DNA from: Sphingomonadales bacterium UBA7471
Lineage (GTDB): Bacteria; Pseudomonadota; Alphaproteobacteria; Sphingomonadales; Sphingomonadaceae
Direction of reading: 5' to 3'
DNA length: 64,000 nt
Assembly (NCBI GenBank): GCA_002479765.1
Contig: DLOZ01000012.1
Span: 1-64,000 of the forward strand
In this document: positions 1-9,405 of the stretch, one piece after another
Position numbering within the stretch: position 1 is the first letter of the stretch
Layout of the letters: every line of letters begins with the position of its first letter
The notes under the pieces: model-generated
The model's input: only the letters and a program-made list of their open reading frames with translations
Databases searched by the model: none
What the model was told of the DNA's origin: nothing
Translations under genes and position numbers: made by a program

Positions 1-614
1 TTCGCATGATCCCCCGATCGCAACACTTCAGGGATCATTCGCCCTTCCCAATCATTGGGTCGGGTATAGTGCGGATATTCAAGCAATCCTTGTTCAAAGG
101 ACTCCTCATCACCGCTGGAAGTCGCGCCCATTACGCCGGGAAGCAGCCGAATGCAAGCATCTAACAGCATTAAAGCGCCAATTTCACCGCCCGAAAGCAC
201 GATATCGCCCATCGAAACCTGTTCAATATGGGGTCGGGCATCAAAAATACGCTCGTCAAAGCCCTCAAAGCGGCCGCAAAGCACCGTAACGCCGGGGCCT
301 GCAGCCAGTTCGCGAATGCGGCTTTGGGTGATCGTCTTACCGCGCGGCGTCATCGCCAAAACGGGCACATTTGGGTGCTGAGCAGACGCGTGATCGACCG
401 CTGCAGCGAGTATGTCTGCGCGCAACACCATCCCCGCCCCGCCGCCTGCTGGCGTGTCATCGACGGTCCGATGCTTGTCGGTCGCAAAGTCACGGATATG
501 GATGGGCGCACATGACCATTTGCCCTCTTCAAGCGCGCGGCCAGCCAAGGATATTCCCAGAGGACCGGGAAACATTTCTGGATATAGCGTCAGGATCTGG
601 GCGGCGAAGGTCAT
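1..614 (-). CDS. trmD: tRNA (guanine-N1-)-methyltransferase TrmD, partial (3' end outside window)
   Basis: Methylates G37 of tRNAs at N1 using S-adenosylmethionine, which keeps the reading frame during translation. About 204 N-terminal residues are visible; the C-terminus lies left of position 1. The translation starts MTFAAQILTLYPEMFPGPLG and contains the family's cofactor-knot signatures: TPRGK, LCGRFEGFDER and the stretch SMGDIVLSGGE, followed by LLPGVMG. The ATG at 614 overlaps the rimM stop by four bases (ATGA), so translation is probably coupled. It is the last visible gene of the ffh-rpsP-rimM-trmD block. The call is secure from the sequence; only the missing C-terminus cannot be checked. 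Confidence 0.95.
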   Translation of the reverse strand, partial: MTFAAQILTLYPEMFPGPLGISLAGRALEEGKWSCAPIHIRDFATDKHRTVDDTPAGGGAGMVLRADILAAAVDHASAQHPNVPVLAMTPRGKTITQSRIRELAAGPGVTVLCGRFEGFDERIFDARPHIEQVSMGDIVLSGGEIGALMLLDACIRLLPGVMGATSSGDEESFEQGLLEYPHYTRPNDWEGRMIPEVLRSGDHA

Positions 615-1117
615 ATCACGAAATCGGCATCGATGATTATGCGTCCGCCAGCTTGCGCGCCCCATTCCGGCACAGCCTCGACGGTCATTGGGACCATGAA
701 CTTTTTGCCCGGCTTGCCATCAACAGACGGCATCTGGATTTCCAGAACGTCGCTCGCGCCAAAATTTTCAACAGCAATGCAACTGCCAAGGTCAGTGCCA
801 TCGGTTGAAACGCAAGGAAGCCCGAGAAGGTCGCTATAATAATATTCGCCCTCACCCAGTTCAGGCAAGGCATCGCGCGGCACGGTCAACAATGTGCTGC
901 GCAGTTTTTCCGCTGCATTGCGGTCATGTATTTCGGCAAAGCGCGCAATCGCGCCGTCTTTGGTTGGGCGGAGGGACTTAACCGTCAACGCACCATCATT
1001 AAAACTTTTGTAGCGTTTCAAGCTGTCTATATTTTCTGCAAACAGCTTGAGACGAACTTCACCCGTCACGCCGTGCGCGCCAGAAACGGCGGCAAGCGTG
1101 ACGGTTGAGTCAGCCAA
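611..1117 (-). CDS. rimM: 16S rRNA processing / 30S assembly factor RimM
   Basis: Binds ribosomal protein S19 and assists maturation of the 30S head. The 168 residues match the family's length. The N-terminal RimM barrel carries the motif GAHGVTGEVR near residue 14. The C-terminal half (about 90-168) fits a PRC barrel, with YYYSDLLGLPC near its start and a terminal RIIIDADFVI. It lies 3 bases after rpsP on the same strand and overlaps trmD by 4 bases, the classic rpsP-rimM-trmD order. ATG at 1117 is the natural start because it sits directly behind the rpsP stop. Confidence 0.95.
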   Translation of the reverse strand: MADSTVTLAAVSGAHGVTGEVRLKLFAENIDSLKRYKSFNDGALTVKSLRPTKDGAIARFAEIHDRNAAEKLRSTLLTVPRDALPELGEGEYYYSDLLGLPCVSTDGTDLGSCIAVENFGASDVLEIQMPSVDGKPGKKFMVPMTVEAVPEWGAQAGGRIIIDADFVI

Positions 1118-1120
1118 GGC

Positions 1121-1669
1121 TTAGCCCTCAGCCTTTTCTTCGGTTGCTTCTTCAGCCGCAGGCGCTTCTTCAGCTGCAGGTGCTTCTTCTGCTGCAGCTT
1201 CAGCAGGCGCAGCTTCTTCAGCGGCAGGCGCTTCTTCAACCGCAGGTGCCGCTTCTTCAGCGGCTACTTCTTCAACGACTTCTGGCTCAGGTGCTGGGGC
1301 GGCTGCAGCTGCTGCTGCGGCTTCTTCGGCTTCTGCAAGCTTGGCTGCCTTGTCTTCAGCGCGATCCTTGGCTTTCTGGCCTGGCTCACCCTTGTTCGGG
1401 TTGTTCTTAACCTTACGCTCTTTGACGCCAGCGACGTCAAGGAAGCGTGCAACGCGGTCCGAAGGCTGCGCACCAGCGGCAAGCCAATGCTTCGCACGCT
1501 CCGTGTCGAGGATCATACGCTCTGCGCTGTCCTTCGGAAGCTGTGGGTTGTAGCTGCCGATACGTTCAATGAACTTACCGTCGCGTGGTGCGCGGGCGTC
1601 GGCTACGACGATTTTATAATAAGGACGCTTTTTCGAACCGCCCCGTGACAAACGCATGGATAATGCCAT
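1121..1669 (-). CDS. rpsP: 30S ribosomal protein S16 with long acidic Ala/Glu tail
   Basis: Structural protein of the small ribosomal subunit. Residues 1-82 are a normal S16 (MALSMRLSRGGSKKRPYYKI; SYNPQL; the last conserved region ends near FLDVAG). The family is usually 80-90 residues, but this protein has 182. Residues about 95-182 form a low-complexity tail of Ala and Glu with Pro, built from repeats of EEAPA/AAEEA type and strongly acidic. The DNA under it is a degenerate tandem repeat with a period close to 15 bases. Alanine-rich S16 extensions are known in some alphaproteobacteria, but the function of this one is unknown. It is 46 bases downstream of ffh. Confidence 0.95.
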   Translation of the reverse strand: MALSMRLSRGGSKKRPYYKIVVADARAPRDGKFIERIGSYNPQLPKDSAERMILDTERAKHWLAAGAQPSDRVARFLDVAGVKERKVKNNPNKGEPGQKAKDRAEDKAAKLAEAEEAAAAAAAAPAPEPEVVEEVAAEEAAPAVEEAPAAEEAAPAEAAAEEAPAAEEAPAAEEATEEKAEG

Positions 1670-1715
1670 AAAACTAACTCACCTTTCTGAAATATTCTTA
1701 AATTAAATGTGATGC

Positions 1716-3215
1716 TTATTTCTTTTTACTAAGAAGTCTTGCGAGGTCTGGCGGCATTCCGCCACCGCCACCCATTCCGGGCAGACCGCCGAAGCCGGGT
1801 GGCAAAGCGCCGGGGGGAAGCCCGTGCATCCCCTCCATCGCGCCACCCAAGTCGCCGCCCATGCCACCTTTGCCGCCGCCAAACATGGCGGCGAGGCCTT
1901 TGAGGCCGCCCATCTTGCGAATGCGCTTCATGGCACTCGCCATTTCCTGATGCATTTTAATGAGCTTGTTGACGTCTTGAACGGTCATGCCCGAACCCTT
2001 GGCAATGCGGATTTTGCGTTTGGCGTTCAACAATTCAGGCTTCGCGCGCTCTTTTGGCGTCATGGAACCAATGATCGCGTCCATATGCACGAGCAATTTG
2101 TCATTCATGCCGCCGGCGTCCATCGCCTGCTTGGCCTTTTTCATGCCCGGGATCATGCCCGCAAGCGCGCCGAGACCGCCCATTTTCGACATTTGTCGGA
2201 ACTGCATGCGCAGGTCTTCCATGTCGAACTGGCCCTTGGCCATTTTGGCCGCGAGCTTATCCGCGTCCTCTTTTTCGACCATTTCGGTCGCACGCTCGAC
2301 CAGGCCGACGACGTCGCCCATGTCCAATATGCGTCCGGCAACCCGGCTTGGGTTAAACGCCTCGATGGCATCCAGCTTTTCACCGACGCCTGCAAATTTG
2401 ATGGGCTTGCCGGTAATTGCGCGCATCGACAGCGCAGCGCCGCCGCGTGCATCGCCATCCATGCGGGTTAGCACGATACCGGTTACATTGACGCGTTCGC
2501 CGAAGCTTTTGGCGACATTGACGGCGTCTTGCCCCGTGAGAGAGTCGACAACGAGCAGGATTTCCTGCGGAACGGAAACCTTTGCCACCGCCTGCATTTC
2601 GTCCATCAACTGCTGATCAACATGCAAGCGGCCAGCGGTGTCGAGGATCAGGACATCAAAGCCCTGCAACTTTGCAGCCTGCATCGCACGCTTGGCAATA
2701 TCAACGGGCTGCTGCCCCTGCATAATCGGAAGCGTCGCAATTTCAGTCTGTGTACCAAGCGTCGCCAACTGCTCTTGTGCGGCAGGACGATTGACGTCCA
2801 ACGAAGCCATCAGGACTTTCTTGCCCTGCTTGGCCTTCAACATTTTCGCAATCTTGGCCGTGGTTGTCGTCTTGCCTGAACCCTGCAGACCGACCATCAT
2901 GATGATCGCAGGCGGCGCTACAGCGAGATCAAGGTCACTTTGTTCCGCGCCGAGCATCTCGACAAGGGCATCATTAACGATTTTGACGACCTGCTGCCCC
3001 GGCGTTACCGACTTCAGAACCTGCACACCGATCGCTTGTTCAGTTACCTTGTCGATGAAATCACGAACAACGGGCAGTGCAACGTCCGCTTCAAGCAAGG
3101 CCACGCGCACTTCGCGCATCGCTTCACGAACATCAGCTTCGTTCAACGCACCGCGACCGCGCAGGCGATCAAACACCCCTCCTAACCGGTCGCTCAGCTT
3201 GTCAAACATTGACAT
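1716..3215 (-). CDS. ffh: Signal recognition particle GTPase Ffh
   Basis: Protein subunit of the bacterial SRP. It binds signal peptides on the ribosome through its M domain and delivers the complex to FtsY at the inner membrane. The 499 residues show an N-terminal helical bundle (1-90) and the NG GTPase domain with P-loop GLQGSGKTTTTAKIA (about 108-122), DTAGRLHVDQQLMDE and TRMDGDARGG. A methionine-rich M domain runs from about 300 to 440, and the C-terminus is Gly/Met-rich and ends DLARLLSKKK. It is the first gene of the leftward block; its promoter must lie in 3216-3494. Its receptor gene ftsY is only 2.3 kb away on the opposite strand. Confidence 0.97.
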   Translation of the reverse strand: MSMFDKLSDRLGGVFDRLRGRGALNEADVREAMREVRVALLEADVALPVVRDFIDKVTEQAIGVQVLKSVTPGQQVVKIVNDALVEMLGAEQSDLDLAVAPPAIIMMVGLQGSGKTTTTAKIAKMLKAKQGKKVLMASLDVNRPAAQEQLATLGTQTEIATLPIMQGQQPVDIAKRAMQAAKLQGFDVLILDTAGRLHVDQQLMDEMQAVAKVSVPQEILLVVDSLTGQDAVNVAKSFGERVNVTGIVLTRMDGDARGGAALSMRAITGKPIKFAGVGEKLDAIEAFNPSRVAGRILDMGDVVGLVERATEMVEKEDADKLAAKMAKGQFDMEDLRMQFRQMSKMGGLGALAGMIPGMKKAKQAMDAGGMNDKLLVHMDAIIGSMTPKERAKPELLNAKRKIRIAKGSGMTVQDVNKLIKMHQEMASAMKRIRKMGGLKGLAAMFGGGKGGMGGDLGGAMEGMHGLPPGALPPGFGGLPGMGGGGGMPPDLARLLSKKK

Positions 3216-3494
3216 TCCTTACCACAATGCCCCTTTTGGAGGCATAAACGAACAAAAAGCCGGTGAGCGAATCTTCGCCGACCAGCTTGGAAACAACGGA
3301 TTTCCAACAAATTTTGAAAGGCAATATCCCTGCCTTGGATGCGCCACTACCCTCCTTGGCGTTGCAAATCAAGTTTTTCCGTTGGTTGAAGCGGCTGTGA
3401 CCTATGCCTGATTACGGCGGATCCATAAACAATAGGTTGGCCATTTTCGGCATCAACGGTAGACTTGATGCCCGGCTGCCCCTAAATCGCCGCC

Positions 3495-4301
3495 ATGGCG
3501 ATGAGCGAATTTCACAAGATGCATGGGCTCGGCAATGACTTTGTCATTATCGACGCGCGCGTCCAATCCATCGAAATGTCCCCTGCCCGCGCGCAAAAGA
3601 TCGCCGATCGCAAGTTCGGGATTGGTTGTGACCAGCTGATCCTTTTGCTGCATTCAGAAATCGCGGACGTCCGCATGCGGATATTCAATCCCGATGGCAG
3701 CGAGGTTGAGGCATGTGGCAATGCGTCACGCTGTGTCGTTGCGCTGTTGAACCAAGACCTCAACATCGAAACATTGGGCGGCACTATTTCGGGCAAGCTG
3801 TCGGGCAATGACGTCGAAGTGTCGATGGGTGAAGCCATTTTTGCATGGCAGGACATTCCTCTGGCGTTCGCTATGAACACTGACGCGATGCCACTGGCTT
3901 GGGACAATCTCGCCGCGCCCATGGCCGTCAATATGGGCAACCCACATGCCGTATTTTTTGTCGATGATGTTGACGCCGTCGACTTGCGCCAGCTTGGCCC
4001 AACAATCGAAAACGATTCCGTGTTCCCAGAACGGGTAAACGTAAATGTCGCCTCGATTGCCGGGAATGAAATCCACCTAAATGTTTGGGAACGCGGCGCC
4101 GGCTTGACGGGCGCTTGCGGAACCGGAGCGTGTGCCACCGCCGTTGCGGCTATCCGTCAGGGCAAGGCGACATCCCCCGTTACCGTCCACCAATCGGGCG
4201 GAACCTTGACCATCGACTGGAGCCCGGGACAGCCCGTCATCATGACCGGCAGCGCCACTTATGTGTTTAAAGGTCAGGCCGACTGGGATGCATTTGGATG
4301 A
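3495..4301 (+). CDS. dapF: Diaminopimelate epimerase
   Basis: Converts LL- to meso-diaminopimelate for lysine and peptidoglycan synthesis, using two cysteines and no cofactor. Both catalytic cysteines are visible: Cys74 in EACGNASRC and Cys208 in GLTGACGTGACA. The N-terminal FHKMHGLGNDF is diagnostic, and the 268-residue length is normal. ATG 3495 is used; the in-frame ATG at 3501 is an alternative. It is the first gene of a rightward operon whose members overlap by 4 bases (dapF/mtaB at 4298-4301), so translational coupling is likely. Confidence 0.96.
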   Translation: MAMSEFHKMHGLGNDFVIIDARVQSIEMSPARAQKIADRKFGIGCDQLILLLHSEIADVRMRIFNPDGSEVEACGNASRCVVALLNQDLNIETLGGTISGKLSGNDVEVSMGEAIFAWQDIPLAFAMNTDAMPLAWDNLAAPMAVNMGNPHAVFFVDDVDAVDLRQLGPTIENDSVFPERVNVNVASIAGNEIHLNVWERGAGLTGACGTGACATAVAAIRQGKATSPVTVHQSGGTLTIDWSPGQPVIMTGSATYVFKGQADWDAFG

Positions 4302-5563
4302 ACGCTCCCGTCAAAAAGCCTGAAGTCATCAGCATGGGTTGCCGCCTGAACTTGGCGGAGAGTAACGCGCTGGCTGAACAACTCGCAGGCCGCGATGACA
4401 TCGTCATCATAAACAGCTGCGCGGTAACCAATGAGTCTGTGCGGCAAACACGCCAAGCCATCCGTCAGGCGCATCGGCGTCGCCCGGACGCATCTGTGTG
4501 GGTCACTGGCTGCGCTGCGCAGGTGGAGCCCGAAATATTTCGGGCCATGCCAGAGGTTGCGGGCGTCTTTGGCAATCATGAGAAACAGGACGCGACCTTG
4601 TTACGCGATTTGATGAATCGTCCCGACAGGCCGGTCATTGTCTCCGACATCATGACCATCGCACAAACCGCGCCGCATCTCGTCACCGCCTATTCCGGCA
4701 AAACCCGTGCTTTTGTCGAAGTTCAAAATGGCTGTGATCACCGCTGCACATTTTGCATCATCCCCTATGGCCGCGGCAACAGCCGCTCCGTCCCCGCTGG
4801 CAGCGTCATCGAACATATTCAAAAGCTCGTCGACACTGGCTTTAAAGAGGTGGTTCTAACCGGTGTTGATGTCACCAGCTATGGCCATGATCTTCCGGGC
4901 AGCCCCAACTTAGGATCACTGGTCGAACGGATATTGAAACTCGTTCCCGATCTTGCCCGCCTCAGGCTGTCGTCGATTGACGGCGTCGAGATTGACGATC
5001 GGCTTTTCGATTTGCTCACGGGCGAGGCCCGCGTGATGCCGCATGTTCATCTGTCGTTACAGGCAGGCGACAATATGATCCTGAAGCGCATGAAACGACG
5101 CCATAGCCGCGAACTCGCGATCGATCTGGTCGCACGGCTTAAAGCAAAGCGACCCGAGATCGCCATTGGCGCGGATATTATTGCGGGCTTCCCAACCGAG
5201 GACGATGCGATGTTTGCCAACAGCATTGACCTCGTCAAACAATGCAGCATCGTGCACGGGCATATATTCCCATATTCGCCCAAAAAGGGCACGCCAGCCG
5301 CGCGCATGCCGCAACTGCCTCATCCCGTGATAAAGGCGCGTGCCAAGGCGTTACGCGAAGCTGTGGCCGCAGAAAAATCTCGCTGGTTGGATGGGCTTTT
5401 AGGGTCGATCCAGAATGTCGCGGTCGAAAATGGCGGCAGGGCTGGCCATGCGGAGAATTTCGCGTATTTGCAGCTGGATAAAGCCATGGCCGAAGGCAGC
5501 ATTGTCGCCGCGCGGGTTTTGCGGTCAACAGACGGAATATTGCAGGCAGAGGTTGTAGAATGA
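4298..5563 (+). CDS. mtaB: tRNA t6A37 methylthiotransferase MtaB (radical SAM)
   Basis: Adds a methylthio group to t6A at position 37 of ANN-decoding tRNAs. The 421 residues contain the N-terminal UPF0004 domain with cluster ligands Cys15, Cys41 and Cys72. The radical-SAM motif CDHRCTFC follows, with Cys146, Cys150 and Cys153. The pattern NGCDHRCTFCIIPYGRG(N)SRS is typical of MtaB rather than MiaB or RimO. The C-terminal TRAM region (about 360-421) is short. It overlaps dapF and ftsY by four bases each, placing it in the dapF-mtaB-ftsY-yciB operon. Confidence 0.92.
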   Translation: MNAPVKKPEVISMGCRLNLAESNALAEQLAGRDDIVIINSCAVTNESVRQTRQAIRQAHRRRPDASVWVTGCAAQVEPEIFRAMPEVAGVFGNHEKQDATLLRDLMNRPDRPVIVSDIMTIAQTAPHLVTAYSGKTRAFVEVQNGCDHRCTFCIIPYGRGNSRSVPAGSVIEHIQKLVDTGFKEVVLTGVDVTSYGHDLPGSPNLGSLVERILKLVPDLARLRLSSIDGVEIDDRLFDLLTGEARVMPHVHLSLQAGDNMILKRMKRRHSRELAIDLVARLKAKRPEIAIGADIIAGFPTEDDAMFANSIDLVKQCSIVHGHIFPYSPKKGTPAARMPQLPHPVIKARAKALREAVAAEKSRWLDGLLGSIQNVAVENGGRAGHAENFAYLQLDKAMAEGSIVAARVLRSTDGILQAEVVE

Positions 5564-6489
5564 GCGAGAATGCTGGGTGGAAAGACCGACTGTTTGGCGG
5601 CCTGAAGAAAACTTCAGTTAAACTGACGGATAATATTGCCGGGCTTGTCACCAAGGCAAAGTTGGAAGTGCGCGACCTTGATGACATTGAAGATGCGTTG
5701 ATTGCGTCAGACCTTGGCCCAGCCATGGCCGCGCAAATCCGCGACAAGATTGCTGCGGGACGTTTTGACAAGGGTATTGATGCAGAGGGCATTCGACAGA
5801 TTGTTGAAGACGAAGTGGCCGCCGTGTTGGCCCCCGTCGCATCGCCGCTCGAAATTGACGCCTTCCCGCGTCCTCAGGTCATATTGGTCATCGGCGTAAA
5901 TGGATCGGGTAAGACGACGACGATTGCAAAGCTGGCCCACCTTTTCCTTGAACAGGATTATGGCGTGATGCTGGCCGCGGGCGATACGTTCCGCGCTGCA
6001 GCCATTGGCCAGTTGAAAGTTTGGGCGGAACGCCTTGGCGTACCCATTGTGACTGGCCCCGAAGGCGGCGACGCTGCTGGTGTCGTGTTTGACGCGGTAA
6101 AAAAGGCAACCGCAGAAGGCATCGACGTGCTGATCGTCGACACCGCTGGACGGCTTCAGAACAAACGCGAGTTGATGGATGAACTGGCGAAAATCCGCCG
6201 GGTGCTTGGGCGTCTTAACCCTGCCGCGCCGCACAATGTGGTGTTGGTTCTGGATGCGACGACTGGGCAAAATGCGCTATCCCAAATCGAAACCTTTAAA
6301 GAAGTCGCTGACGTGACCGGGCTTGTGATGACCAAACTGGACGGCAGCGCGCGCGGCGGGATCTTGGTCGCAGCAGCCAAACAATTTGGCCTGCCCATTC
6401 ACGCCATTGGCGTCGGCGAGACCATCGACGACCTGCGCCCCTTCAACGCGCAAGATGTTGCCCGTGCCATCAGCGGCGGTTCGTTGTGA
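5560..6489 (+). CDS. ftsY: Signal recognition particle receptor FtsY
   Basis: Membrane-associated GTPase that docks SRP-ribosome complexes at the Sec translocon. The 309 residues comprise only the NG core, without the long acidic A domain of enterobacterial FtsY, as is common in alphaproteobacteria. Visible motifs are the P-loop GVNGSGKTTTIAKLAH (about residue 113), DTFRAAA, DTAGRLQNKRELMDEL and TKLDGSARGG. The start overlaps the mtaB stop (ATGA). Its partner Ffh is divergently encoded at 1716-3215. Confidence 0.97.
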   Translation: MSENAGWKDRLFGGLKKTSVKLTDNIAGLVTKAKLEVRDLDDIEDALIASDLGPAMAAQIRDKIAAGRFDKGIDAEGIRQIVEDEVAAVLAPVASPLEIDAFPRPQVILVIGVNGSGKTTTIAKLAHLFLEQDYGVMLAAGDTFRAAAIGQLKVWAERLGVPIVTGPEGGDAAGVVFDAVKKATAEGIDVLIVDTAGRLQNKRELMDELAKIRRVLGRLNPAAPHNVVLVLDATTGQNALSQIETFKEVADVTGLVMTKLDGSARGGILVAAAKQFGLPIHAIGVGETIDDLRPFNAQDVARAISGGSL

Positions 6490-7115
6490 ACGACGCAGCC
6501 ACGCGTAAAAAGCCGTCGGGCACCTTAAACTTCATCCTCGATTTTGGACCGCTGCTGCTGTTTTTTGTTGCGTCAAAATTTGGCAGTTCGGACACCGATC
6601 CGAAACAAGGGGCGATTGTCGGCACCGCCACATTCATGGCCGCCATTCTGATTGCGGTCATTGTCTCTAAGATAAAACTCGGCAAAATTTCACCGATGCT
6701 TAAACTCACTGCAGCTTTAGGCGTGTTTTTCGGCGCACTGACGATCTGGTTCCATGACGAACGCTTCATCCAGATTAAGCCAACCATCATATACGCCTTT
6801 TTCGCGCTTCTGCTGCTTGGGGGATGGTTCCGCGGTAAGGCCATGCTCAAATTTGTTCTGGAGCATGCCTATCAAGGTCTGGACGAAACCGGTTGGTTAA
6901 AACTGTCGTTGAGTTGGGGCGTGTTTTTCCTGGCGCTTGCCGGAGTGAACGAGATTTTTCGTCGGCCAGAGTGGTTCTCGTTCGATACCTGGCTATCCAT
7001 CAAGGTGTGGGGCGTAACGGCCAGCACATTCCTGTTCGCACTTGCCAATATCCCGATGCTGATGCGCCACGGGCTAAAACTGGGCGATGATACCGAGACA
7101 CCGCCCAACGCATAA
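6486..7115 (+). CDS. yciB: Inner membrane septation protein, YciB/IspZ family
   Basis: Multi-pass inner membrane protein linked in other bacteria to septation and envelope synthesis. The 209 residues have the family opening LNFILDFGPLLLFFVASK and a run of hydrophobic segments consistent with about six membrane helices. FHDERFIQIKPTIIYAFFA in the middle is also characteristic. The start is GTG at 6486, which overlaps the ftsY TGA (GTGA). It is the last gene of the operon; 170 bases without a gene follow. Confidence 0.9.
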   Translation: MNDAATRKKPSGTLNFILDFGPLLLFFVASKFGSSDTDPKQGAIVGTATFMAAILIAVIVSKIKLGKISPMLKLTAALGVFFGALTIWFHDERFIQIKPTIIYAFFALLLLGGWFRGKAMLKFVLEHAYQGLDETGWLKLSLSWGVFFLALAGVNEIFRRPEWFSFDTWLSIKVWGVTASTFLFALANIPMLMRHGLKLGDDTETPPNA

Positions 7116-7287
7116 ATCAGCGCTGGTTAGGGTTGGCATTGCGACGTCTGCCAAGCAAACGTATGGGCGTGGCCCATTACATTGGTTACACTATGATTTC
7201 GCAGAAATTATGTGACAAGCGGCGCCTACAAAGATAGGCTGCTATCCATCAGGGGCAAAATCACCTGAATGCCTACAGGAGGAAAAA

Positions 7288-7851
7288 ATGGCGAAATTTT
7301 TTGGAAATCTACATCTGGTGCTGGTGGCCGGTCTGGTGCTGTCATTGGCACTTATGTTCGGGTTGCACGGCGACGCATTGACCGCGCAGTCTGTCACACG
7401 TTGGCTGCATACATTCTTCGGGATCGTCTGGATTGGGCTGTTATATTATTTCAACTTCGTTCAAATTCCGACCATGCCGAAAATTCCCGCAGAGCTTAAG
7501 CCGGCTGTGTCGAAGCATATAGCACCATCGGCGCTGTTTTTCTTCCGCTGGGCCGCAGCTTTGACTGTGCTGCTGGGACTGATCATTGCCGTTCAGGCCG
7601 GTTACGCCCATCAGGCATTCACGCTGCAAGATCCCTATAAGCTGATCGGTGTTGGCATGTGGCTTGCGCTAATCATGGCGTTCAACGTCTGGTTCATCAT
7701 TTGGCCAAACCAGAAGAAGGCGCTTGGCATTGTTGAAGCCGATGATGCGACAAAGGCAAAGGCAGCAACGACAGCGATGATGACATCACGTTTGAACACA
7801 TTGCTGTCGATCCCAATGCTCTACACGATGGTCAGCTTTAACGGCGGCTAA
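7288..7851 (+). CDS. Membrane protein of the urate hydroxylase PuuD N-terminal (Urate_ox_N-like) family
   Basis: 187 residues with four or five predicted membrane helices (about 8-27, 38-58, 82-104, 122-145, 165-180). The motif RWLHTFFGIVWIGLLYYFNF with its histidine resembles the membrane domain of PuuD-type proteins. In the full family this domain precedes a cytochrome c domain, which is absent here, so urate oxidation should not be assumed. A strong ribosome-binding site (ACAGGAGGAAAAA) sits before ATG 7288. It is probably a single-gene unit, ended by the hairpin at 7874-7904. Confidence 0.7.
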   Translation: MAKFFGNLHLVLVAGLVLSLALMFGLHGDALTAQSVTRWLHTFFGIVWIGLLYYFNFVQIPTMPKIPAELKPAVSKHIAPSALFFFRWAAALTVLLGLIIAVQAGYAHQAFTLQDPYKLIGVGMWLALIMAFNVWFIIWPNQKKALGIVEADDATKAKAATTAMMTSRLNTLLSIPMLYTMVSFNGG

Positions 7852-7873
7852 TCGTCACGATCTTCGTAAAGTT

Positions 7874-7902
7874 AAAAGGGGTGGCCGATGCCGCCCCTTT
7901 TT

Positions 7903-7904
<2 letters not shown>
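7874..7904. terminator. Bidirectional intrinsic terminator between the PuuD-like gene and pspF
   Basis: AAAGGGGTGGC pairs with GCCGCCCCTTT around a CGAT loop (one T-G wobble), followed by a run of seven Ts. The T-run reaches the pspF stop codon at 7903-7905. The A-run on the left arm lets it work for the convergent pspF transcript too, although part of the pspF stop then lies in the terminator. Confidence 0.85.
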
Positions 7905-8940
<1,036 letters not shown>

Positions 8941-9040
8941 TTTCAAAGATTGGCATATTTCACCATAGTGTGGCAATAATTACCAGCGTCCGAATATCAC
9001 ATTTTTTCACAAATGGCGGATTTCTGGCAATTATTCAAAT

Positions 9041-9057
9041 TGGCACGCTCCCTGCAA
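9041..9057 (+). promoter_or_regulatory. Sigma-54 (RpoN) promoter of the psp operon
   Basis: TGGCACG-CTCC-CTGCAA matches the -24/-12 consensus TGGCACG-N4-TTGCW at all but one base. GG (9042-9043) and GC (9054-9055) are exactly 10 bases apart. It lies between divergent pspF and the first psp reading frame, as expected for a PspF-controlled promoter. Confidence 0.9.
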
Positions 9058-9107
9058 CAGGTTTTGCAAGCCGGAACATCACCGGCATGCAAAAGGGAAG
9101 ACACAAG

Positions 9108-9296
9108 ATGCGTAAAGATATCGGAACCAGCGACAAGGCAAAGGGAAGCGAAAGCCGTCTGTGGCTGGCGGTCGCATTGTCCGTGTCCATGATCTTCACA
9201 AGCTACGCCGTGTCGGTTTTCAACCATTATGACGATATTGACATGAACGCCCCAAATTACACCCATCGGCCAATCGTTGTCAGCTATCTTGCCTGA
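9108..9296 (+). CDS. Small single-pass membrane protein, first gene of the psp transcript
   Basis: 62-residue reading frame beginning about 40 bases after the predicted start point of the sigma-54 promoter. A good ribosome-binding site (AAGGGAAG) precedes ATG 9108. A polar N-terminus of about 17 residues is followed by one membrane helix (about 18-38, LWLAVALSVSMIFTSYAVSV) and a short C-terminal tail rich in Asn, Asp and His. I do not recognise the family. The position suggests a psp-regulated envelope peptide; a structured hairpin separates it from pspA. Confidence 0.6.
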   Translation: MRKDIGTSDKAKGSESRLWLAVALSVSMIFTSYAVSVFNHYDDIDMNAPNYTHRPIVVSYLA

Positions 9297-9308
9297 CGTC
9301 GATAGCCT

Positions 9309-9368
9309 GCGACCGGCGTACCCCCGGCTCCCCCTACCTCCTAAAGGTACCCGGTCGCCCCCTTTTTT
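9309..9368 (+). terminator. Hairpin with C/T run between the small leader gene and pspA
   Basis: GCGACCGG + GTACC (9309-9322, one bulged C) pairs with GGTAC + CCGGTCGC (9346-9358): 13 base pairs around a 23-base C-rich loop, followed by CCCCTTTTTT. It has the form of an intrinsic terminator or attenuator. It sits inside the psp operon, so it would set the ratio of leader peptide to PspA or act as an RNA processing and stability element. Confidence 0.6.
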
Positions 9369-9405
9369 CAGTACGCAAATAAACAGTTTTAACCGGAGTT
9401 ACCCA

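Noticed and set aside
1105..1410. Leu/Gln-rich frame opposite the rpsP tail
   Set aside because: Antisense of the Ala/Glu repeat; repetitive composition explains the lack of stops.
1824..2471. Plus-strand open frame opposite ffh
   Set aside because: The reading is a shadow of the ffh coding sequence; no domain and no ribosome-binding site.
9277..9405. 43-residue N-terminal extension of pspA
   Set aside because: It covers the hairpin and overlaps the upstream small gene; PspA homologues start at MGIFSR.
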